Below are positions 1 to 5,257 of a DNA stretch of 6,248 nucleotides, piece by piece. This stretch comes from Brachybacterium sp. (lineage in GTDB: Bacteria; Actinomycetota; Actinomycetes; Actinomycetales; Dermabacteraceae), in assembly GCA_027322375.1 (NCBI GenBank), contig DAHVRS010000053.1, positions 1 through 6,248 of the forward strand, given 5' to 3'. Positions within the stretch are counted from its first letter, which is position 1, and the number at the start of each line of letters is the position of its first letter. The notes under the pieces were generated by a model that worked only from the letters and a program-made list of their open reading frames with translations, searched no databases and was not told where the DNA came from. A program made the position numbers and the translations under genes.

Positions 1-330
1 ATCGAGATCGCCTGCGAGAACCCCGCCGACCGTGGCGAGTTCCGCGTCTACAACCAGTTCACCGAGCAGTTCTCCGTCAAGCAGCTCGCGGAGAAGGTGC
101 AGAAGGTCGGCAACGACCTGGGCCTGGACGTGCAGATCGCGACCACCGAGAACCCGCGCGTGGAGAAGTACGACCACTACTACAACGCGGTCAACACGAA
201 CCTCCTGGACCTCGGGCTGCAGCCGCACCTGCTCACCGAGGAGCACCTAGCCGAGGTGCTCAAGGTCGCGATGAACAACACCGACCGGGTCAAGCGCGAG
301 CTGGTCATGCCCACCGTCACCTGGAAGTGA
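1..330 (+). CDS. sqdB: UDP-sulfoquinovose synthase, C-terminal part (5' end lies outside the window)
   Basis: The last 109 residues of an NAD-dependent sugar epimerase-like enzyme that converts UDP-glucose and sulfite to UDP-sulfoquinovose, the headgroup donor for the sulfolipid SQDG. It acts in the cytosol. The reading frame is open from base 1 to a TGA at 328-330. Family hallmarks of SQD1/SqdB are visible: GEFRVYNQFTEQFSV (fragment residues 12-26), NPRVEKYDHYYN (51-62), LGLQPHLL (71-78) and the terminal MPTVTWK (103-109), which mirrors the MPSVSW ending of plant SQD1. Full-length members are about 390-400 residues, so roughly the last quarter is seen; the Rossmann NAD-binding motif and catalytic Tyr/Lys lie upstream and cannot be checked. 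The gene lies 10 bases before the matching glycosyltransferase, which supports the assignment. Plant nomenclature calls it SQD1 and bacterial usage sqdB. Other nucleotide-sugar epimerases lack this C-terminal signature, so the family call is firm. Confidence 0.9.
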   Translation: MEIACENPADRGEFRVYNQFTEQFSVKQLAEKVQKVGNDLGLDVQIATTENPRVEKYDHYYNAVNTNLLDLGLQPHLLTEEHLAEVLKVAMNNTDRVKRELVMPTVTWK

Positions 331-340
331 GCCCCGTTCC

Positions 341-1471
341 GTGAAGATCGCGATCGTCACGGAGACCTTCCTGCCCTCCGTCGACGGTGTGGTGACCCGC
401 CTGCGCCACGCCGTCGAACGGTTCACGGACCTCGGCCACGAGGTCATGGTGATCGCCCCCGACCTCGGGGTCACCGAGCACCACGGGGCACGGGTGGTGG
501 GCATCCGCCCGGTGACCCTGCCGTTCTACAAGCACCGGCGCTTCACTCTCCCCAGTCCCACCGTGGACGGCATCATCCGCGGCTTCCACCCGGACGTGGT
601 CCATGCCGCCCAGCCGATCCTGCTCGCCTCCTCCGGCGCCTTCGCCGCGCACCGGCAGCGGATCCCGCTGGTCGCCAGCTATCACACCCACATCCCCCGC
701 TATCTGGACCTCTACCGGGCCTGGACGTGGGGCAAGCCCGCCGTGTGGTGGCAGATCAAGCGCAACCACGCGCTCGCCGACGTCAACATCGCCACCTCCG
801 AGACGATGAAGGCGGAGCTCGCCGCGCAGGGGCTGAAGAACCTGCACGTGGTGCGCCGCGGCGTGGACACGCAGGCCTTCCACCCTCGCTTCGCAGACGA
901 GGCGATGCGGGAGCGGCTCACGCAGGGCCACCCCGAGAAGAAGCTGCTCGTGTTCGTGGGCCGCCTCGCCGCGGAGAAGGAGATCCACCGGCTGCGCCCC
1001 ATGATGGAGCGGCGTGACGACGTGGCGCTTGCGATCGTGGGCGACGGCCCCTACCGGCGCGAGCTCGAGGAGCTCTTCGCCGGCACCTCGACCCTGTTCC
1101 CCGGCTTCATGGGCGGCGAGGAGCTCGCCAGCGCCTTCGCGAGCGCAGACGCCTTCGTGTTCCCCTCCGTCACCGAGACGCTGGGCCTGGTGATCCTCGA
1201 GGGCATGGCCTCGGGCCTGCCTGTGGTCGCCGCCCGCTCGGGGCCGACGATGGAGCAGGTCACCGACGGGGTGGACGGGCTCCTGTTCGACTCCGGGGAC
1301 GAGGCGAGCCTGGATGCGGCCCTCACCCGGCTGGGCGATGACGCACTGCGCGGACGCATCCGCGAGGCGGCCCGGGCCGAGGCGGAGAAGTACTCCTGGG
1401 AGAACGCGTCCGACGACCTGCTGCGCTACTACGAGATGGCGATCGAGCAGCACGGGAGAGCACATGGCTGA
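341..1471 (+). CDS. sqdX: SqdX/SQD2-like sulfoquinovosyltransferase (GT4 glycosyltransferase)
   Basis: A 376-residue GT-B fold glycosyltransferase, predicted to transfer sulfoquinovose from UDP-sulfoquinovose to diacylglycerol at the inner face of the membrane, giving SQDG. It starts with GTG at 341; this gives the canonical opening MKIAIVTETFLPSVDG, though the ribosome site is weak (GGAAG about 13 bases upstream), so coupling to the preceding gene is likely. Seen: N-terminal acceptor-domain motif TETFLPSVDGVV (7-18), SYHTHIPRYL (113-122), RRGVDTQAFHP, the SqdX-typical GHPEKKLLVFVGRLAAEKEI (196-215) with donor-phosphate residues R208 and K213, VGDGPYR, and the GT4 EX7E pair E279 and E287 within ETLGLVILE. 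Length matches bacterial SqdX. The alternative, a PimB-like mannosyltransferase or another GT4 enzyme, is less likely given the 196-215 segment and the sqdB gene just upstream. No predicted transmembrane helix is evident, as expected for a peripheral GT4 enzyme. Confidence 0.85.
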   Translation: MKIAIVTETFLPSVDGVVTRLRHAVERFTDLGHEVMVIAPDLGVTEHHGARVVGIRPVTLPFYKHRRFTLPSPTVDGIIRGFHPDVVHAAQPILLASSGAFAAHRQRIPLVASYHTHIPRYLDLYRAWTWGKPAVWWQIKRNHALADVNIATSETMKAELAAQGLKNLHVVRRGVDTQAFHPRFADEAMRERLTQGHPEKKLLVFVGRLAAEKEIHRLRPMMERRDDVALAIVGDGPYRRELEELFAGTSTLFPGFMGGEELASAFASADAFVFPSVTETLGLVILEGMASGLPVVAARSGPTMEQVTDGVDGLLFDSGDEASLDAALTRLGDDALRGRIREAARAEAEKYSWENASDDLLRYYEMAIEQHGRAHG

Positions 1472-2093
1472 GCCGACACGACTGGAGCCGGTGACCCTCA
1501 CCGGGCACGGGATCCGCCTCGAACCGCTCGCCGAGTCCCACGTCCCCGGCCTGCGCGAGGTCGTGGCCGACGGGGACATCCACCGCCTCCCCTTCGCCCC
1601 GCACGTGCCCGCCCCGGAGAAGGTCGCGGACTCGGTCGCGCGCCTCAGGGCCGACGTCGCCGCCGGCACCCGGCTCGCCTGGGCCGTGGTGCTGGAGGCG
1701 AACGAGAACGGGGCCGACGAGCAGGGGGCCGACGAGCGCGTGGTGGGACTGACCACGTTCATGAACCTGGCGCTCGCCGACCGGGGGCTCGAGATCGGGA
1801 ACACCTACCTCGCCGGCTCCGTGCACCGCACCGGCGTGAACACGGCGATGAAGCGCCTCCTGCTCGGACACGCCTTCGACACCCTCGACCTGCTGCGCGT
1901 CGAGTTCCGGGTCCACCACCTGAACCTCGCCTCGCGCCGCGCCGTCGAGTCCGTCGGCGCACAGCAGGACGGGATCCTGCGGGCGCACCGCATCCTGCCC
2001 GACGGCTCGATCCGCCACACCGTCGTGTACTCGATCCTCGCGCTGGAATGGCCGGGGATCCGGGTGATGCTCGACGCGCGGCTCGCCGGCTGA
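1464..2093 (+). CDS. GNAT-family N-acetyltransferase, RimJ/RimL type
   Basis: A 209-residue cytosolic acetyltransferase of the Acetyltransf_3 (COG1670) type, which uses acetyl-CoA to acetylate an unknown amine. The ATG at 1464 is chosen because GGGAGAG lies just upstream (1454-1460) and the protein then begins with the family's GIRLEPL strand at residues 16-22. An upstream in-frame extension would only re-read sqdX codons. Seen: YLAGSVHRTGVNTAMKRLLL as the acetyl-CoA pyrophosphate loop, in a form lacking the second Gly of the usual RxGxG, as in related RimJ-like proteins; LRVEFRVHHLNLASRRAVESVGA as the motif B helix region; and the end LRAHRILPDGSIRHTVVYSI...EW typical of this subgroup. The start overlaps the sqdX stop by 8 bases, so the two are probably translationally coupled. 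Substrate unknown: ribosomal protein, antibiotic, small amine, or something tied to sulfolipid. Residues 83-92 hold a short tandem repeat. Confidence 0.8.
   Translation: MAEPTRLEPVTLTGHGIRLEPLAESHVPGLREVVADGDIHRLPFAPHVPAPEKVADSVARLRADVAAGTRLAWAVVLEANENGADEQGADERVVGLTTFMNLALADRGLEIGNTYLAGSVHRTGVNTAMKRLLLGHAFDTLDLLRVEFRVHHLNLASRRAVESVGAQQDGILRAHRILPDGSIRHTVVYSILALEWPGIRVMLDARLAG
1710..1737 (+). repeat. Two-copy 13-bp direct repeat inside the GNAT gene
   Basis: GGGGCCGACGAGC occurs at 1710-1722 and again at 1725-1737, a 15-base period. It stays in frame and encodes GADEQ-GADER (residues 83-92) in an acidic loop between two beta strands of the acetyltransferase. It looks like a local slippage duplication that preserves the frame. 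Confidence 0.75.
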
Positions 2094-2094
2094 G

Positions 2095-2122
2095 CCGATG
2101 ACCGGGACCGCGCCCGGATCGG
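2095..2122 (+). terminator. Imperfect hairpin after the sqd-GNAT block, possible U-less terminator
   Basis: CCGAT-(GA bulge)-CCGGG, a 6-base loop, then CCCGG-ATCGG forms a 10-bp stem with a two-base bulge, starting one base after the stop codon at 2093. It is followed by AAAAA rather than a T-run, so it is not a classical intrinsic terminator on this strand. Actinobacteria are reported to use hairpins without a U-tail, so partial termination or 3'-end protection is possible. The distal arm ATCGG recurs at 2153-2157, right before the next start codon. Confidence 0.35.
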
Positions 2123-2157
2123 AAAAACCGTGACCCGGCGGCCGGCGACGTGATCGG

Positions 2158-3156
2158 ATGGCGGGCATGACCCTCGAGACGACCAGCCCCGTGCAGATCA
2201 CGCCCGTCGACCCCGCCGACCCCGAGGCATTGCTGGCCTGGAACGCGCTGCTGCGCGACGGCTACAACGCCGGGCGCGAGGCCGCCTGGTGGGCGAGCGA
2301 GGAGTCCACCCTCGCCCAGTACGGGGACCCGAAGCCCGGTCGCACCAGCGTGCTGCTCCTCGCGCACCTCGACGGCGCACCCGTCGGCGCGGCCGGGGCC
2401 GAGGTCGATCCCGGCGACCCCGCCGAGGTCGAGATCTCCGTGCTGCCCCGCCATCGCCGCCGCGGCGTGGGCCGCGCGCTCGCCGCCGCCGTGCGCGAGG
2501 CGCTCGCCGGGCACGCCGAGGTCGTCCAGGCCGAGACCTACTCCGAGGCCGGGGTCGGCTTCGCCCGGGACCAGGGGATGCGGCTCGGCAACCAGGAGCA
2601 CCGCCTCCTGCGCGCGATGCCCCTGGACCCCGAGGCCCTGACGGGCGCCGCCGACGTGCCCGGCCTCGAGATCCGCACCTGGCACGGCGCCTGCCCCGAG
2701 GAGCTCGTGGAGGACTGGGCGCGGCTGACCACGCAGATGGACGCCGATGTGCCCATGGGCGACCTCACCCGCCCCGCCTCCCGCGGCGAGGTCGCGGACC
2801 TGCGCCGCAATGAACAGCGCATGGACGACCAGGGCTGGACCCTCGTGCGCGGCCTCGCCCTCCTCGACGGGACCGCGGTGGGGTACACCGAGATCTTCGT
2901 GAACCGCCATGACCCCGAGATCCTCACCCAGGACGACACCCTCGTGGACCGCGCCCACCGCGGCCGCGGCATCGGCCGGGCGCTCAAGCTCGCGAACCTC
3001 GAGAACCTCCGGGCCGTGCCCGAGGTCGCCGGGGCGCGCTGGATCCAGACCTATACCGCGCTCGACAACGCGCCGATGCTCGCCCTGAACCGGGCCCTCG
3101 GCTTCCGCGAGGAGGACGTGCTGAGCATCCTCGAGGGGGAGCTGCCCCGCGCCTGA
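2158..3156 (+). CDS. Tandem two-domain GNAT acetyltransferase
   Basis: A 332-residue cytosolic protein made of two GNAT domains, roughly residues 10-155 and 168-330. Domain 1 carries the acetyl-CoA pyrophosphate loop RHRRRGVGRAL (98-108) after the beta-strand EVEISVLP. Domain 2 carries RAHRGRGIGRALK (265-277) followed by the motif B signature TALDNAPMLALNRALGF (ending at residue 316). Domain 2 therefore looks the more complete acetyl-CoA site. In domain 1 the helix after the loop leads to AETYSEAGVGFARDQGM, which lacks the usual Asn. Two-domain GNATs of this size include mycothiol synthase MshD, but I do not see MshD-specific sequence here, so the substrate is unknown. The start is ambiguous between ATG 2158 and ATG 2167; neither has a strong ribosome site, and 2158 is kept as the longer option. 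It is 64 bases from the preceding gene and may be read through from it or have its own weak promoter. Confidence 0.8.
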   Translation: MAGMTLETTSPVQITPVDPADPEALLAWNALLRDGYNAGREAAWWASEESTLAQYGDPKPGRTSVLLLAHLDGAPVGAAGAEVDPGDPAEVEISVLPRHRRRGVGRALAAAVREALAGHAEVVQAETYSEAGVGFARDQGMRLGNQEHRLLRAMPLDPEALTGAADVPGLEIRTWHGACPEELVEDWARLTTQMDADVPMGDLTRPASRGEVADLRRNEQRMDDQGWTLVRGLALLDGTAVGYTEIFVNRHDPEILTQDDTLVDRAHRGRGIGRALKLANLENLRAVPEVAGARWIQTYTALDNAPMLALNRALGFREEDVLSILEGELPRA

Positions 3157-3226
3157 GCCTCCCGCGCCCCGGAGCCTTCTGCGTCCCGTGTGGCGCATGT
3201 CGCACGATGGCGCACCATGAACCGGC

Positions 3227-3255
3227 TGGGCACCGCCACTATGACGCCTTATGAC
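3227..3255 (+). promoter_or_regulatory. Candidate promoter for the transporter operon
   Basis: A -35-like TGGGCA at 3227-3232 (4 of 6 against TTGACA) is followed after 17 bases by TATGAC at 3250-3255 (4 of 6 against TATAAT). This would put the transcription start near 3262 and give a leader of about 38 bases before the ATG at 3300. The -10 overlaps one of the TATGACG repeats, so a protein binding them could compete with RNA polymerase. An alternative -10, CATAGT at 3287-3292, would give a nearly leaderless transcript. Confidence 0.35.
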
Positions 3256-3292
3256 GCGGATCTGGCGCACGCCGGTTCTGCGCCGTCATAGT
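3238..3292. repeat. Perfect 9-bp inverted repeat with an extra direct half-site (putative operator)
   Basis: ACTATGACG at 3238-3246 is exactly complementary to CGTCATAGT at 3284-3292, with 37 bases between. TATGACG is repeated directly at 3250-3256, exactly 10 bases (about one helical turn) after the first copy. The arms are AT-richer than the surroundings, so chance is less likely than for a GC-only repeat. The right arm ends 7 bases before the ATG at 3300. Spaced half-sites on one face of the helix fit a DNA-binding regulator; an RNA stem is the alternative. Confidence 0.55.
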
Positions 3293-3299
3293 CGGGCTC

Positions 3300-4196
3300 A
3301 TGACCAGCACCGCCCTCGCTCCCGGCTCGCGCGAGACCGCCCCCGGTCCGGCGGACGCGGCCCCCACTGCCCGATGCACCGGCCCTGACGGCGTGCACCT
3401 GACGGCCGTGGACCGCTCCTTCCCGGCCGCCCAGGGGCGCCATGAGGTGCTGCGCGGTCTCGACCTCGAGCTGCGTTCCGGCGAGATCGTCGCGGTCGTG
3501 GGCCCCTCCGGCTGCGGCAAGTCCACCCTGCTGCGCCTCATCGCGGGCCTGGACCGGCCGAGCGCCGGCACCATCGCGCTCGGCGGCACGGCGCTGGTCG
3601 GCACCGACGAGCGCACCGCCGTCGCCTTCCAGGAGCCGCGCCGGCTGCCCTGGCGCACCCTCGCCCAGAACGTCGCCCTCGGCCTCCCGCGCGGCACCGG
3701 CCGCGCCGCCGGCAAGGAGCGCGTGGCGCACCTGCTGCGGCTCGTCGGCCTCGAGCACGCCGCCGGCCTGCGCCCCCGTGAGGTCTCCGGAGGCATGGCC
3801 CAGCGCGCCTCTCTCGCCCGCGCCCTCGCGCGCAGCCCCCAGGTGCTGCTGCTCGATGAGCCCTTCGGCGCGCTCGACGCCCTCACCCGGCTGCGCATGC
3901 AGGACCTGCTGCTCGAGATCCACGCCGCCGAGCCCACCACCGTCCTGGTCGTCACCCACGACGTCGAGGAAGCGCTCTACCTCGCCGACCGAGTGGTGCA
4001 GCTGCGCTCACTGCGCGAGGCCGAGCCCGGCGCCCGCTCGCTCGCCCGCACCGTCGAGGTGCCCGGCGCCCGCCCCCGCGACCGCGCCGCCCGAGACCTC
4101 GCCGCCCTGCGCGCCGAGCTGCTCGAGGGCCTCGGCGTCCACAGCCCCCGACCCACCACAGCTTCCTTCCCCACGACGTCCGAGGATCACTCATGA
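3300..4196 (+). CDS. ssuB: ABC transporter ATP-binding protein, SsuB/TauB (aliphatic sulfonate) type
   Basis: A 298-residue ATPase that would power uptake of sulfonate-type anions from the cytosolic side of the importer. All nucleotide-binding motifs are intact: Walker A GPSGCGKST (68-76), Q-loop Q111 in AFQEPRRLPW (the FQEPRxLPW form is typical of SsuB), signature VSGGMAQR (162-169), Walker B VLLLDEP (182-188) with catalytic E187, D-loop GALD (190-193) and switch H220 in VTHDVEEAL. The first 30 or so residues are a Pro/Ala/Thr-rich extension before the core beta strand, and the last 40 after the core are Arg/Ala-rich; both are variable in the family. The ATG at 3300 has no clear Shine-Dalgarno sequence. 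The gene ends in an ATGA overlap with the binding-protein gene. Nitrate, taurine and thiamin-precursor ATPases are relatives, so the substrate is less certain than the fold. Confidence 0.85.
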   Translation: MTSTALAPGSRETAPGPADAAPTARCTGPDGVHLTAVDRSFPAAQGRHEVLRGLDLELRSGEIVAVVGPSGCGKSTLLRLIAGLDRPSAGTIALGGTALVGTDERTAVAFQEPRRLPWRTLAQNVALGLPRGTGRAAGKERVAHLLRLVGLEHAAGLRPREVSGGMAQRASLARALARSPQVLLLDEPFGALDALTRLRMQDLLLEIHAAEPTTVLVVTHDVEEALYLADRVVQLRSLREAEPGARSLARTVEVPGARPRDRAARDLAALRAELLEGLGVHSPRPTTASFPTTSEDHS

Positions 4197-5257
4197 CCCG
4201 CCGCTTCAGCCGCCGCTCCTTCTCCGCCCTCGGCCTCACCGCCGCCACCGCCCTGGGCGCCGCCGCCTGCGTGCCCGGGGAGGGCTCCTCGAAGGCCTCG
4301 ACCTCCGGTAACGGCGGCGCAGGCGGCGGAGGGGAGTGGAGCACCGATGCGCTGACCCTCGACTGGGCGACCTACAACCCGCTCAGCCTCGTCCTGCGCG
4401 ACCAGAAGCTGATCGAGACCGCCCTCGGTGACGGCGTGACCGTCACCTGGGTGCAGTCGGCCGGCTCGAACAAGGCCAACGAGTTCCTCCGCTCGGGCTC
4501 TGCGGACATCGCCTCGACCGCCGGGTCCGCGGCGCTGCTCGCCCGCGCGAACGGCTCCCCGATCAAGGTCATCGGCATCTACTCCCAGCCCGAGTGGTCC
4601 GCGCTCGTGGTCGGGAAGGACAGCGACATCACCGGCCCCGGCGACCTCGCCGGCCGCTCCGTCGCCGCGACCCCCGGCACCGACCCGTACTTCTTCCTCG
4701 TCCAGTCCCTCACCGAGGCAGGCCTCTCGATCAGCGACGTCGAGCTGCAGCCCCTCCAGCACGCCGACGGCCGCTCCGCCCTCGAGGGCGGCAGCGTCGA
4801 GGCCTGGTCCGGGCTCGACCCGATCATGGCCGCGGCCGAGGTCGAGTCCGGTGCGCAGCTCGTCTACCGCAACGTCGACTTCAACACCTACGGCTTCCTC
4901 AACGCCACCGAGGAGTTCATCGACCAGCACGCCGACGTCGCGCAGGTCGTCGTGGACTCCTACGAGCAGGCCCGCACCTGGGCGCTCGAGCACCCGGAGG
5001 AGACCGCGCAGCTGCTCGCCGACGCCGCCGGGATCGACCTGGCCGTCGCGACCACGGTCATTGCCGAGCGTTCGAACCTCGACGTCTCCGGCATCCCCGG
5101 CGAGGACCAGCTCGCGGTCCTCGAGGCGATCTCCCCGATGCTCGCGGACTCCGGCGACGTCGCCGACGGGGCGGAGGCCGTGGAGAAGGCCCGCACCGAG
5201 ATCGTCCACGACGCCTTCGCGACCGCCGCGGTCGCGAAGCAGGCGGAGCAGAAGTGA
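4193..5257 (+). CDS. ssuA: Aliphatic sulfonate-type ABC transporter substrate-binding lipoprotein (SsuA/NMT1 fold)
   Basis: A 354-residue extracytoplasmic binding protein that would capture the substrate and hand it to the permease. The N-terminus shows a twin-arginine motif SRRSFSAL (6-13), a short hydrophobic stretch and a relaxed lipobox ending at C26 (GAAAC), so it is probably exported folded by Tat and lipid-anchored at C26. A Ser/Gly-rich linker (27-47) follows. The mature domain has the SsuA-type landmarks TYNPLSLVLR (60-69), SAGSNKANEFLRSGSADI, the ligand-site region GTDPYFFL (162-169), LQHADGR (188-194), WSGLDP (205-210) and FNTYGFLNATEEF. The start ATG overlaps the ssuB stop (ATGA), and its end overlaps the permease start (GTGA), so expression is coupled. 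Members of this fold also bind nitrate, taurine, pyrimidine precursors or aromatic sulfonates; the sulfonate class is the best match, but the exact ligand is unknown. Confidence 0.82.
   Translation: MTRRFSRRSFSALGLTAATALGAAACVPGEGSSKASTSGNGGAGGGGEWSTDALTLDWATYNPLSLVLRDQKLIETALGDGVTVTWVQSAGSNKANEFLRSGSADIASTAGSAALLARANGSPIKVIGIYSQPEWSALVVGKDSDITGPGDLAGRSVAATPGTDPYFFLVQSLTEAGLSISDVELQPLQHADGRSALEGGSVEAWSGLDPIMAAAEVESGAQLVYRNVDFNTYGFLNATEEFIDQHADVAQVVVDSYEQARTWALEHPEETAQLLADAAGIDLAVATTVIAERSNLDVSGIPGEDQLAVLEAISPMLADSGDVADGAEAVEKARTEIVHDAFATAAVAKQAEQK

Larger units (their letters stand above)
3157..3299 (+). promoter_or_regulatory. Repeat-dense control region upstream of the sulfonate-type transporter operon
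   Basis: This is the longest gap in the window and it is less GC-rich around 3236-3292 than its surroundings. It holds three TATGACG units (3240-3246, 3250-3256 and inverted at 3284-3290), GGCGCA units at 3192-3197, 3209-3214 and 3264-3269 plus an inverted one at 3279-3284, and two interleaved inverted repeats. Nothing resembling a strong intrinsic terminator follows the GNAT stop at 3154-3156. The layout suggests a promoter overlapped by binding sites for a dedicated regulator, or a structured 5' leader. The regulator gene is not in the window. Confidence 0.6.

Noticed and set aside
1314..1463. In-frame extension upstream of the first GNAT gene
   Set aside because: It overlaps coding sqdX sequence with Arg/Pro-rich residues; the ATG at 1464 has a good ribosome site and the family's normal start.
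317..1804. Open frame of 495 codons on the minus strand
   Set aside because: It lies opposite sqdX and the GNAT gene, whose protein motifs are unmistakable. The translation is Arg/Gly/His-rich with no recognisable domain, a common effect of high third-position GC.
3130..3185. Possible terminator after the tandem GNAT gene
   Set aside because: Only short CTCC/GGAG-type pairings are seen and no T-run, so there is no supportable intrinsic terminator.
1759..3270. Open frame of 503 codons on the minus strand
   Set aside because: It is a shadow of the two GNAT genes and the control region, with low-complexity Ala/Gly/Arg sequence and no family motif.
3239..3959. Two overlapping minus-strand frames opposite ssuB, starting near a divergent position to the control region
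   Set aside because: Both end rather than begin at the control region, both are antisense to intact Walker motifs, and neither shows a known domain.
4187..5209. Open frame of 340 codons on the minus strand opposite ssuA
   Set aside because: Its composition is Gly/Asp/Val-repetitive and antisense to a well-defined substrate-binding protein; there is no ribosome site or motif.
4594..5253. In-frame extension upstream of the ssuC start
   Set aside because: It only re-reads ssuA in another frame as Arg-rich sequence; the GTG at 5254 with GGAG five bases upstream fits SsuC-type permeases.
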